Shown here: positions 12,301 to 20,653 of the stretch, piece after piece | Position numbering within the stretch: position 1 is the stretch's first letter | How the letters are laid out: every line of letters begins with the position of its first letter | DNA from: Nepenthes gracilis | Lineage: Eukaryota; Streptophyta; Magnoliopsida; Caryophyllales; Nepenthaceae | DNA length: 64,000 bases | Reading direction: 5' to 3' | Assembly (NCBI GenBank): GCA_033239525.1 | Contig: BSYO01000013.1 | Span: forward strand, 9,262,501 to 9,326,500 | Position numbers and translations under genes: made by a program | Notes under the pieces: generated by a model | Databases searched by the model: none | The model's input: the letters and a program-made list of their open reading frames with translations, nothing else | Told to the model about the DNA's origin: nothing

Positions 12301-14642
12301 TTGGGTCCGAAGACCGTCTTCCATAGCCTTTTGAGCCCTTTCTTCGTCGGGGCCTGGCTCATAGACTTCTTTCTGTTGAGGTAGTCCCTCAACTCGCCAG
12401 GAGCCCGCGTCACTTGTCGCCTCTGGGGCACTACTGGACGCAGGCTTTTGGGGTGCGTGCCCCTGGACTGCTTGTCCACCTTCTCTCGGAGGGTACGGAT
12501 GGCTCTTGAAAGGCTGTCCACCTTTTGTACTAGCTTGCACACGCTAGTACCGGGGCCACCACTCATCCTGCCGCCCGATGGGAAGCACCTGTCGTAGGCT
12601 CCTCCTCCTGGGTGGACATACTGTCTTGTCTGCTCATCATCTTTAGGGCGTTGGTTGCTCTGCGAGGGGGGAAGCTTGTGAGCTTTTTTGTCAGCTGTTC
12701 CCACAGACGGCGCCAATGTTGCGTGTCGGATCCGTGGTTTTCGAGCTACATGAATGTTTGGGATTTAGGGTCGTAGAGAGAGGGAGATTAAGACCTAATT
12801 TTTACGTGGAAAGCCTCCTCTTAACGAGGAGGAAAAAAATCACGAGGCCCAGGGCCTTTAGAAATGCTTCACTATTTAGATGGAAGTCTTTACAAAGTAC
12901 AAGTGTTAAGGATCATTCCTTCCTTGTCTCTTGTTTAGTGCTTCTTTTTTTGGAGGTTTTGCCCGCTGGGAGGCTTTATCACTCTTGTTGGGAAGCTCTT
13001 TCTCTCTCTTTTGTTCCGTTTCGCTGGGAAGAGAGGGATTAAGTGGCCGAAAGGGAGTGGGCTTTTTTCCTTCTTCTGGAGTAAGTTTTGGGGAGACAAA
13101 GATCCGGTCCTTTGGAAAGGGACTTCACTGGGTATTTATAAGAGAGATCATACTGTCGGGGAGAAGACACGTGGCTGCCATCGAGTGGCCGAGAAGCTGT
13201 GCAGTGTCCCACTGGCCTCATTTAATGCTGCTGACGTGCGCGGGATGGCACGCGGCTGGTGCCACTGGTAGGCCTAGGCGTGTCAGGCATGCGGGGTCTA
13301 GGCGTCAGTCTTGATTTAACCAGGCATGCCCTGTTTAAACGGTGACTGGCAGTGGTTGCAGGTTTCCTTGGGAATCGGCGAAGTTGTTTAGCTGGCATCC
13401 TCGGCCGAGCATAGGGCAATCCTCGTCCTTGGGTGGAGCTCCTTGTGAGTTCGCGGACCCGCAAGAGGAGGCAACTCTCGGAGGATCCTCTGGGAAAGCC
13501 CTGGAGTCTCTTCTTGACTTCTCGAACGATTCTGAGACTCAGAAGAACTTCTAGGGTTCTCGATCTTTTTCCTATCCGTGCATTTGGATGTCGTTAGCGA
13601 TATCCTTGAGTTTTCTTATGAGCGGATGTGACCTCTTGGACTTCTGCTGTGGTCTTAGTCTTTGGGCCATTGGCCTCTGCTTTGGGCCTCTCTGGCCGTC
13701 CAGCCTTTCTGGCTCGTGGGCGCCTTTCTGGGCCTTCCGCGTGGGCCTTTTGGGCCGTGTTTCTATGGGCCCTTATATTGGGGCCCAACAAAACTTTTTA
13801 GTGACAAAATAATAATTTGTTACTAAAGTATTCAGTAATAGACTTTTAGTGAAGATCTAATGACGAATTTATATTTTATCACTAAAGTTTTTTAATAACG
13901 AATTTATAATTGATAGTGATAAAATATTTTATCACTAAAAATAAAAATTATTGTGGTGACAGTTGTGCTAGCAATTGTTTCTCTTTAAGTGATCCCGAGG
14001 AATAATTGATAGTGGTTAATTAGGCAACTCACATTTAATTGAATTGCAGACATAAACGCTCATATGATCATGTTCCCTTCTTTTCTGTGGAATAAGTTAT
14101 GGTAATGTGCACATAGAATGAGAAAGCCATGCATGATCATAGCATAGATGTGAGATAAGTAAATAGTATAATATGCCTATATAGAATGAGAAAGTCATGC
14201 ATGATCATAACGTAGACTAACTTTGGATAATATATCATAGTTCTTCTGCCAGAAAAAAAGGGTTGATCATCATAATTCTAGATACCTGAATGGTAAGGTA
14301 TCGGCCAACGAAAGTGGAAGCAAAGACACTGACGGTGGGGGAGTGATGAATATCCCCGCCTGCATCCCATGTTATTACACATGCATTAGGCTTTCTGCAG
14401 CTCAGCATTATCAAGGGCTTACTCTCAGGCACAACAATTTTCTCCCTGTATGTTCCAGGATCGATCCAAATCAAGACGGGCTCCGTGTTGTTAGAAGGAA
14501 CTGACTCAATCGCTTCTTGTATTCTCTGGAAATCTCCATTTCTGGACTGATTCACAGTTATGTGTTTAGGATCTCGAGCACAAGAACCAGCTGCTAGGAA
14601 ACTGAATGCTGTGGCAAAGAAGAGAACATATTTTGTTTTCAT
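3312..14642 (-). CDS. Pectin methylesterase (pectinesterase), four exons, intact
   Basis: Exons by splice signals and homology: exon 1 14642-14286, exon 2 4329-4141, exon 3 3913-3678, exon 4 3468-3312 (TGA at 3314-3312). Together they give about 312 residues. The enzyme removes methyl esters from homogalacturonan in the cell wall. Residues 1-23 look like a signal peptide (hydrophobic FFATAFSFLA, then GSCA), and there is no PRO inhibitor domain, so it is a type II form. Family motifs appear in order: GTYREKI, KAVALR (Lys where Gln is usual), SYQDTL, DFIFG and LGRPW, so both catalytic Asp and the Arg are present. Exon 3/4 joining at AG|GTCCGC and GAGCAG|CAAG restores the family spacing before VYYGEY. 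No stop or frameshift was seen. Intron 1 is about 9.96 kb and TE-filled. Exon 1 belonging with exons 2-4 is inferred from frame continuity at YLTIQ|NTH. Confidence 0.88.
6221..7156 (+). repeat. 5' LTR of a plus-strand Copia element
   Basis: The segment starts TGTCGGGTTG and ends GTGCTTTTTCA directly before a Met-type primer site. It has a TATA box (CTATAAATAC) at 6472-6481. The upstream half holds four CTCGAG palindromes and GC-rich degenerate repeats. A diverged LTR of the same family occurs at 56254-57305, sharing the order of blocks through 6680-7010. The 3' LTR of this copy is missing. Confidence 0.72.
7159..7170 (+). other. Primer binding site, initiator-tRNA-Met type
   Basis: The site reads TGGTATCAGAGA, two bases after the LTR end, and is followed by the gag reading frame. 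Confidence 0.85.
7200..8083 (+). pseudogene. Copia gag fragment, broken
   Basis: The translated frame starts at an ATG at 7200 and shows the plant Copia gag signature: PPFFDGSNYASWKVQMRALL (DUF4219-like), KDAWDILEITHEGT, LQMLTTRFEEIRM, FYTQLNDIV, VRKVLRSLPE and RPKVTAIEESKDLD, then VGSLQTYE. In-frame stops sit at 7467-7469 and 7719-7721 (both look like CGA to TGA) and near 7825 (CAA to TAA). The frame continues to about 8080, where it is cut by the truncated LTR of the neighbouring Tat-like element. No protease, integrase or reverse transcriptase remains. Confidence 0.85.
8084..8301 (-). repeat. Truncated 3' LTR of Tat-like element 1
   Basis: This 218 bp segment matches 13553-13790, the U3 end of the complete LTR, including TTGGATGTCGTTAGCGAT and the terminal GGGGCCCAACA. 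It lacks about 840 bp of the LTR and a 20 bp insertion present in the other copy. Confidence 0.85.
8302..8313 (-). other. Polypurine tract of element 1
   Basis: The minus strand reads CATGGGGGGCTA immediately before the LTR start TGTTGGGCCCC. Element 2 has the same tract at 17570-17581 and element 3 a variant (TGGAGGGCTAA) at 25528-25538. Confidence 0.7.
9774..9935 (+). repeat. Three in-frame 54 bp repeats in the antisense ORF
   Basis: Three adjacent 54 bp units each encode an EGLAF(T/I)S(T/I)AN core followed by a nine-residue spacer. Element 2 has two dispersed single copies of the core (near 18822 and 18994), so the tandem array is specific to element 1. Confidence 0.85.
10365..10432 (+). 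other. Intron of the antisense ORF, element 1
   Basis: The donor is TCTAAG|GTAACC and the acceptor TGCTGTAG|CTCTAG. The position and 68 bp length equal those of the intron in element 2 (19467-19534). Confidence 0.65.
11241..11570. repeat. Tandem array of six 57 bp hairpin units, element 1
   Basis: Six units begin GACCTC(T/C)GG and end GAGTTTTT(G/A)(A/G)AGTTTT. Units 1, 2, 4 and 5 are 57 bp, unit 3 lacks 14 bp, and unit 6 ends in a T run. Most units contain CTCGG-TCACAG-CCGAG, a possible 5 bp stem with a 6 base loop. The array lies between the 3' end of the plus-strand extra ORF and the 3' end of the minus-strand gag. Confidence 0.9.
11900..12716 (-). pseudogene. Gag remnant of Tat-like element 1
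   Basis: The frame is open from the primer site but has no early ATG (its first codon is the TTG of the primer site). Recognisable parts are SGGPGTSVCKLVQKVDSLSRAIRTLREKV (a coiled-coil-like leader), ELRDYLNRKKS, then LTNILRQIRDEKFLRWPKALKN and, after a stop, YCHYH...GHDTEDCWKL, the zinc-finger-like signature of Tat-lineage gag. The central capsid (retrotrans_gag) domain that normally lies between these blocks is absent. Stops at the GGDQ*EYC site and in the KL*VEI stretch break it. The ELRDYLN(R/E)KK block is shared by all three elements, confirming the frame. Confidence 0.75.
12699..12716 (-). other. Primer binding site of element 1
   Basis: The minus strand reads TTGGCGCCGTCTGTGGGA right after the LTR end GCAACA. 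Its TGGCGCC start is that of plant Tat/Athila-type primer sites, which match a tRNA other than initiator Met. The exact tRNA was not assigned. The same site occurs at 21509-21526 and, with one change, at 30096-30113. Confidence 0.75.
12717..13790 (-). repeat. 5' LTR of Tat-like element 1
   Basis: The 1074 bp LTR is bounded by TGTTG and CAACA. On the minus strand it has a TATA box (TATAAATACCC) at 13131-13140 and the U5 hairpin module at 12799-12845. Its right edge abuts CACTA sequence at 13791. Confidence 0.88.
13791..14285. other. Right end of the CACTA element and remaining PME intron
   Basis: Bases 13791-13958 are subterminal CACTA repeats (TAGTGACA, TCACTAAA). Beyond the ACA duplication, 13962-14285 is intron sequence with a direct repeat pair at 14113-14149 and 14181-14217, each copy containing CATGCATG. 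Confidence 0.6.
14113..14217. repeat. Direct repeat pair with CATGCATG (RY-like) motifs
   Basis: A 37 bp sequence beginning ATAGAATGAGAAAG recurs 68 bp further on with three or four changes. Each copy contains CATGCATG, the core bound by plant B3-domain (ABI3/FUS3/LEC2-type) factors. It lies about 70-170 bp inside intron 1 of the PME gene, downstream of exon 1. Confidence 0.7.
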
Positions 14643-14700
14643 GGTTCCTAAATTACAGGTAAAATACCAACCCAAACTTAGGATATATATGAGTAGCGTG
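14643..14700 (-). promoter_or_regulatory. Putative PME core promoter
   Basis: On the minus strand a TATA-like CATATATATCC lies at about 14682-14691, some 41-48 bases upstream of the chosen ATG. That leaves a very short 5' UTR if this box is used. The call rests on motif and position only. Confidence 0.4.
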
Positions 14701-14810
14701 GGGATAGGATAACTAATCAAGGCGAAAAAAATATCACAACTACTGTCAAAACTTTTCTTTTCTTTTTTCTTTTTAATTTTAGTTTTACTTTTTGTTAAAT
14801 TTAACCACAT

Positions 14811-16600
14811 TTAGTTCACCATTTTTCACAAACACTTTATTTGGCCTGTATTTCAAATGTTTGAACCACTTAAATGTCATTTTCTTATTTTATTATTTAT
14901 AGGTGTAACTTCTAGATATCTATAAATGTAACAATTTCTTATATTTTAATATGACTCCTTTAATCCATCTTGATATTATTATCTCTACAATAGCTAATTT
15001 TTATAAATGTTCTTTAATTATCTAGCATATTGTTTGTCATATATTAAATTATATCATAGTGTGCTCATGATCCCATTAAAAAAACTCCAAAACTTGTACA
15101 AGAAATTAGTGATTGTTTATTTTTGGAGTAATTTACACACTAGCCTATCACATGACAAAGAAATATGATACATTAATTTGCATGGCAAAAGCTTTTGCTT
15201 ATTATAAAATTTGCGTTACAATAAACTCCAACATAAATTTTAAAAATAAAAGTTGAGGCATGAAATTGTAGAAAAGAGCAGTCGAGAATATATCAAACTA
15301 TGTTTTCCTATAATCAATTCCGGCAATGATGATTGAGTTTGGTTTCCTTTCGTTGATTTGCCAATATGATTAATCATATCTTGATTTCGTAGTTGATGTT
15401 TACCACCAAAAATAATATTTTGCTACAATATAGTTAGGTATAAGGCCATATGGAAGCTATATGCATGAATGTGTATTGACTGGGTAAAGAAGCTATTTCA
15501 AGAAGAAGAAGAAGAAGAAGAAAAAGAAGTGAAGTTGAGGGTTGGCTGAATGGAGGTGTGATAGCACTGCGTGTAAAGTCTCTGAATATTTTGTATGAAA
15601 ATTGAGTTTTCTTGTTTGATCGGTTATCGAGGAATCTGCAACTGTTGTCAAAGATTTCTGCTGATGCTTTGTTGCCTACTTCCAGGGGAGCCGATATCCA
15701 TTGAAATTTCTGCAGGACACGTACAGATCTGGGGTAGAATGTTAGATTGAAAATTTTAATGATCATATTTTATAAGTTAATAAAAATATTTTTAAAAAAT
15801 CTTTTTTATTATTTTATAATATGGACATAATAAAATATTTGAATTATTAAAAAATAAAACAAAAAAAATAATTTACAATTTTTTTTTTAAAATTTAATAT
15901 ATGGGCTGGAAAATTACTAATGTAACTACTCTCGGGAATGTTAAAAGGACTCTAACATTATATCCCATGAGCACCCTGATCTTCAGATTGAGAGGGGCTC
16001 CTCTCTCAAATAGATAAAGAAATTTATTTTTTTATCTTATTATAATTATTAATTTTTAAATATAAAATTATAATATAATTATTTTAAAATAATTAATTTT
16101 ATTTTATTTTTTAAATTTTTTAAAAATAATTAACTTATAATTATTGAATAAAAAATAAGCAACTCATATACAAATAATAAATCTTTATCTGTATAAGGGA
16201 TAGAACTATCTCGAATGTCCTAATTCCCCCTCCGTCTTAGGCGAACTAGTATATGTCAAAACTTCCCCTTGAGACCCAGCAGAGACGAGTATGTCAATCC
16301 TTCTCATTAGGAATGCAGTTCTATGCCCATTGAAGAAGAATCCATCAACCTTTCAACACAAGGGGCTACTTGATCCGACAAGGTACGTACAATATGAAGC
16401 AGACATTCCAGACTTCAAAGAAAAATTATGACTCGGCAAATTTATCTATCAGCTTAGTGCTAGAATTTGAACTGAGCCATATAAAATTTTATATAAATTT
16501 TTTAACATATTTAAAATTTTTTTAAAGATTTAAGAGAATTTAGTTTGAATATTAATATTGTAAAAAAAATAGATATTTTATTATAAAAGTTAGAGCCTTT
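14811..16600. other. AT-rich intergenic DNA, one exon-like ORF
   Basis: The region lies between the PME promoter and element 2. It is mostly AT-rich, with a (GAA)n stretch near 15500-15530. The only protein-like tract is on the minus strand at about 15525-15706, following a splice-acceptor-like TCCTGCAG; no family was recognised. Bases 16000-16160 are nearly pure AT and the rest is unassigned. Confidence 0.5.
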
Positions 16601-16605
16601 CAATG

Positions 16606-17569
16606 TGTTGTGTTCTGGTTCCGCGGATCTTCCTGGGTCAGGCTCATTGATGAGGGGTGTTGGATCCGAGGGGTCCAATTTGACCGAGAGATGCAGAGGT
16701 GCGTCCAATCCGATCCGTGGTTACCAAGCAACACAAGTATTTGAAGTGTTGGACACGAGATGAAGATTGAGACCGAATGTTTTACGTGGAAAACCTCCTC
16801 TTAATTGGGGAGGAAAAACCACGAGGCTCAGGGCCTGGAAAGAGTTTCACTATATGGGTCGGAGATTTTACAAAGTACAGTTGTGAGGGTTAATCTCTTC
16901 CCTGTCTCACGTTTTGTGTTTTTCTCCAAAGGAAACTAGGCTCGCTGGGAGCTATTTCACTCTTCTTTGTGGAGTTGATCTTGGTGAGTGAGCGTCCGGC
17001 CGAAATATAGGGCTCAGAGTTCGTCCCTTTGAAAGGGGTCTCGCTGGGTATTTATAGGAGAGGCCAGGCAACTGGTGAGAAGACACGTGGCGTCCATCCG
17101 TCGGTTGGGGAGTTGGTCCACCGACTCCCTTTAATGCTGCTGATGTGTGGGGAGCGGCATGCGGGCGGCGCCGCTGCAGCATCTGAGTGTGTCAGGTGTA
17201 CAGGATTTGGATATTAGCCTTGATTTGACTAGGCGTGCCCTGTTGAGACGGCGATTGGCAGTAGTTGCAGGCTTTCTTAGAAACCGGCGAAGTAGGCTAG
17301 CTGGCATTCCCGGTCATGAACGGGCGGTTCTCGTCCAGTTGTGATGTTCCTCGTGAGCTTGTGGATTCGTGAGATGAAGCAGCTCTTGGAAGACTTTCTG
17401 GGGAAGAGTCTGAGCGACTGTTCCTGGCCGCTCGGGTGGTTCTAAGACTTCTTGGGCTCTCGGCCCTTGGGCTTCTTACTTGGACCATCTGACTTCCTCA
17501 ACTTGTGAGGGTGTCTCTGGGCCACTTATTTGGGCCGTGATTTATGGGTCGTTATACTGGGGCCCAACA
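16606..17569 (-). repeat. 3' LTR of Tat-like element 2
   Basis: The 964 bp LTR runs from TGTTGTGTTCTGG to GGGGCCCAACA. It matches 21527-22490 along its whole length. It contains a minus-strand TATA box (CTATAAATACCC) at 17047-17058 and the U5 hairpin module at 16780-16824. Confidence 0.93.
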
Positions 17570-17975
17570 TAGCCCCCCATGCCAAAGGACCCGAAGTTCT
17601 CGGTCGTTTGGCATGAAGTCGCCAGCCTGCTGGAGGTGTCGGCCGTCCGAGAGCATGTGTCCTGGTGGCGAGCACTGCGTTGACCTTGACAGGAGATTGT
17701 CCTCAGACCTCTTCTAGGCCGCCGTTTCACTTTCCTGCTGGAGCATTAAATGCCATATCCTGCTGATGTGACGCACTATCAGGCGCCTTGGGAAGGAGAG
17801 ATCACCGGACTTCTGAGGCGAATGGCCTGTCGACGCGTGGCAAGGGTAATGAGTACGCCTTTCCGTACTCTAGGGTTTGTTTAAACGCCCCACTGCCCTG
17901 ATTTTTCATCTTCGTGCCTGTTTTTCGTTCTCTGCTTCGCTCGAGCTTCGTCTTCTCCTTTGTTCTTTGGTTTTC

Positions 17976-20068
17976 ATGGCGCCTGGAGTGAGAGACATTG
18001 CTTTCACGGTGACGCTCGACAAGCTCACGGAGATCCGGGCTCAGTATCAGATCCCTGAGTCCATGGCCATGATGATCCCGGAGCCACATGATAGGGCGCT
18101 GTATCCTCCGGATGGCTTCATCACTGTTTATGAGGCCCACCTCAAAGGCGGGCTACGGTTTTCCATTTCGGTGGAGCTTTATGACATCATGAGGGCGCTC
18201 GGCGTGCCTCTCGCCAGGTTTCAGCCGAATGCGATAAGGTATCTGGTGTCCTTGTGCGTCTTCTTCCGGTGTCATGGGAAGCTCTTGAATTCCCTTACGG
18301 TCAAGGTGATGTTCTGCTTTACGTAGAACCTTGACTGGATTGTGATGACTCCTCACCTGAAATTTTCTTCGCTATGTGGTGGCAACCCAGATTCCACGAG
18401 ACGGTGGAAGGACAAGCTCTTCTTTCTTGGCGTCTACGAGCACTGGGCCATCTGTACTACGTGGGGGAAGGTGGCTAGCCAGTATTGCTCTGACCCTTCA
18501 AGGGAGGACCGGGAGGAAGTGAAGAGATACACAGACTTAGTGCTGGCTAATCTATGGAGCTTCCATTTGAACAAACGCAACATCTGGCTGGCTGCTGATA
18601 AATTCAGGGAAGCCAAGTGGGGACTGCGGGATGAGGCTCCCGGCCCAGCTCCTTCTGTGAAGGCCAAGGAGAGGCCGAGGATTGGGGGACCCACTGCTGA
18701 GCTCTCCTCGGGTGGTGATGAGGATTTTGATATTGAGGGCGTGAGCGATGATGACGTGGCTGCTTCTCTGCTCACGAGGTCGAGGACTGACTCTTTTTCT
18801 GAGTCCTCAAAGCCTGGGGGTCTCGCCTTCACTTCCACTGCTAATATCTCGGTTGAGCCCTCAAGAGCTGTTGTGCGGATCAGAGAGCTTCCTGGGGCCC
18901 AGACCTCCTGCGATGATGAGGATGATGATGATGTTCCTCTGATCAAGAGGGTGAGGACTGGAGCCTTTCTTTCGGGGCCCTCGGGATCTAGCGGTCTCGC
19001 CTTCACTTCCACTGCTAATCTCCCCATTACACCCGCGGAGATTCTTGCTCAGAGCGCGCGGTCCTCGGACGTCCAGCCCCCCAGTGATGATTTTGTTCCC
19101 GGCGCTCCCGTTGCTTTGCCTGGTGACGTCTCGGGCAGGATTGATCACCCTCCCGAGGACATAGGAGGCGGGAGTGCCGTGAGGGATTCTGAGAGGGGAG
19201 TGTCAGCTGAAATGATCCGAGAGATGGTGGAGGTCGTGGATTTGAGTGTTGACGAGTTCGCGCCTTCTGATCCTTCTGAGCACCCTGTTGTGGTTGAGGC
19301 CGAGCGGTTGCCTGAGTTTCTTAAGGGCGCCGATTTTGAGGTAGACTTTCCAAAGACCTTCGTGTTGTGAGTGCATGTACGAGGTGGCGCTGGGCTTAGG
19401 AGCGAGCCGCAGGAGTCCGAGTCCCACGTGGAGCGTGGCATAGGGGATGACCCTCTTGTTTCTAAGGTAGCCTGCTGCTTCCTTTCTTCCCTCGCTTTTC
19501 ACTGTTCATGCCTTGATGAGCTTTTCTGTTGCAGCTCCAGAGCTTGATAGCCGGCCTCAACGGGCTAGTGGGAGTGATTGCCCAGTCCCGTCTGGAAATG
19601 AGGTCCTCAAGGGCCGCCCAGGAAGCTGCACATCGGGCGGAAGCGGAGCTAGCCGAGGCTAAGGAGAAGATCGCTTCCCTGGAGGGTACTGTCAAGGATC
19701 TGCGGCTCTGGCAGAGCCTCCTTCAGGAGCGAATCCTTCGCCAGGAAGAGAGGCTAAGGACGTCCGTGCAGATTGTTGGGATGGCTCCTGCGCTAGACGG
19801 CAAGTTCCGGGACGGTGTTCGTATGTGTCGCTGAGTGGCGCGATTGATCCGTCCGCGGTTTCCTGTAGTCGTCCTCGATCCCAGGAATGCCGGCGCCTTG
19901 AGCGTGGAAGACTTGTACGGCGTCGATGGTAGGCCTTTCCCTGGCCCTCCTCGGGCAGGGCCTGAAGGTGAACCCCTTACACCTGAGGAGGCAGTTCTGG
20001 TGGAGCAGACGGGATCTTCGGGAGCCCATGGGGCTCAGAGAGGAGGAGACCGAGCGGCACTCCTTTGA
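17976..20068 (+). pseudogene. Antisense extra ORF of element 2 (Transposase_28-like), spliced, broken
   Basis: This is the best-preserved copy. It starts MAPGVRDIAFTVTLDKL at 17976, reads through GFITVYEAHLKGGLRFS and LARFQPNAIRYLVSL to a TAG at 18324-18326, and continues in the same frame (NLDWIVMTP) to 19370. That tract includes RWKDKLFFLGVYEHW, LANLWSFHLNKRNIWL, acidic runs (SGGDEDFDIEG, DDEDDDDVP) and GLAFTSTAN repeats. An intron at 19467-19534 (TCTAAG|GTAGCC to TTGCAG|CTCCAG) leads to a coiled-coil exon, LAEAKEKIASLEGTVKDL, and the tail VARLIRPRFPVVVLDPRN, ending at 20066-20068. A stop also lies at 19832-19834, and exon 1 is frameshifted after 19320. The TAG after FT is shared with element 1 but is His in element 3. 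Possible poly(A) signal AATAAG is near 20143. Function is unknown. Confidence 0.75.
19467..19534 (+). other. Intron of the antisense ORF, element 2
   Basis: The 68 bp intron has GT/AG ends and a T-rich 3' part (CTTTTCTGTTGCAG). Its position is homologous to that in elements 1 and 3. Confidence 0.68.
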
Positions 20069-20334
20069 CATGCTGCCCCTTTTTCTCATTTTGTTCTTTG
20101 TTTTGACATACTTGTACAGAAAATCATCTTTTTTTTTTTTTTGAATAAGACTTTGTCCTTTTCGCTTTAAGGCTTCGGACGTTTCTTCCGTGTCTTGTTT
20201 GTACGTTCGTGTGTTTTTGTTTTTGCTGCGCGTCATACAGCTCCTAACCCTTTGCCCTTCTCGGCCTGGGCTTGCAGCCCTCTTAAGGACTTCTAGCTCT
20301 TAGCCTTTCGACCTTATTTTCGTCGCCCAGCCTC

Positions 20335-20475
20335 CAAGACCGTTTGGTCACGGCCGAGTTTTTGAGTTCTGACTTCTGGGGTCCGGCTGCTAAGGCCACT
20401 CGGTCGCAGCGGAGTTTTTGTTGCCTGACCGTCGGGGTCCGACAGCTGGGGCCGCTCGGGTTGGCGCCCAAGTTT
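20335..20475. repeat. Short tandem hairpin repeats, element 2
   Basis: About two and a half units related to the 57 bp units of element 1, with GGGGTCCG, GGCC(A/G)CTCGG and GAGTTTTTG blocks. Hairpin halves such as TTGGTCACGGCCGAG are partly decayed. The location, between the antisense gene and gag, is the same as in elements 1 and 3. Confidence 0.75.
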
Positions 20476-20653
20476 TATTTGTTGAATGCTGTGAGTTGCT
20501 AGCTGCTTCCTGCTGCTCCGGGGCCGTGCCCGGGTCGTGGCAGGAAGTGGTCGAGAAGAGAGCAGGGAACACTTCATAGTAAAGATAACGAATGCACGTT
20601 TTATTAATGTACATTATTCTTACATCGAGTGGTCTCCAGGGATTTTTTTGTTA

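Larger units (their letters stand above)
8084..13790 (-). mobile_element. Tat-like non-autonomous Gypsy element 1 (3' LTR truncated)
   Basis: The element is read on the minus strand: 5' LTR 13790-12717, primer site at 12716-12699, gag remnant 12716-11900, tandem repeats 11570-11241, an antisense gene (plus strand 8858-10966), polypurine tract near 8302-8313, and a truncated 3' LTR at 8301-8084. There is no protease, reverse transcriptase, RNase H or integrase. Elements 2 and 3 in this window share the whole layout, so the missing pol is a family trait and not a local deletion. The left junction fuses directly to Copia gag, so no target-site duplication is left. Confidence 0.85.
4529..13958. 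mobile_element. CACTA-like DNA transposon with nested retroelements
   Basis: The left end reads CACTACAAAAAATGATG from 4529. The right end, read inward on the minus strand from 13958, is CACCACAATAATTTTTAT, an imperfect inverted copy. Both ends are flanked by the trinucleotide ACA (4526-4528 and 13959-13961), the 3 bp duplication typical of CACTA elements. Subterminal regions repeat short motifs such as TATCACTAAA and its complement at 4580-4720, 5960-6170 and 13797-13940. No transposase ORF was seen. Without the nested insertions the element would be roughly 1.9 kb, so it is a non-autonomous derivative. Confidence 0.6.
4330..14285 (-). other. Intron 1 of the PME gene, TE-expanded
   Basis: The donor is CAG|GTATCT at 14285 and the acceptor TTTTGTATAG at 4330, both on the minus strand. 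The phase is zero and the flanking residues (LTIQ, then NTHRPGSK) join as in other plant PMEs. It contains a CACTA-like transposon with a nested Copia fragment and a Tat-like Gypsy element. The sequence at 4330-4528 and 13962-14285 is probably the original intron. Confidence 0.75.

Noticed and set aside
18434..19027. 197-codon minus-strand ORF of element 2
   Set aside because: It mirrors the acidic, serine-rich part of the plus-strand extra ORF. The plus frame is the one conserved in elements 1 and 3.
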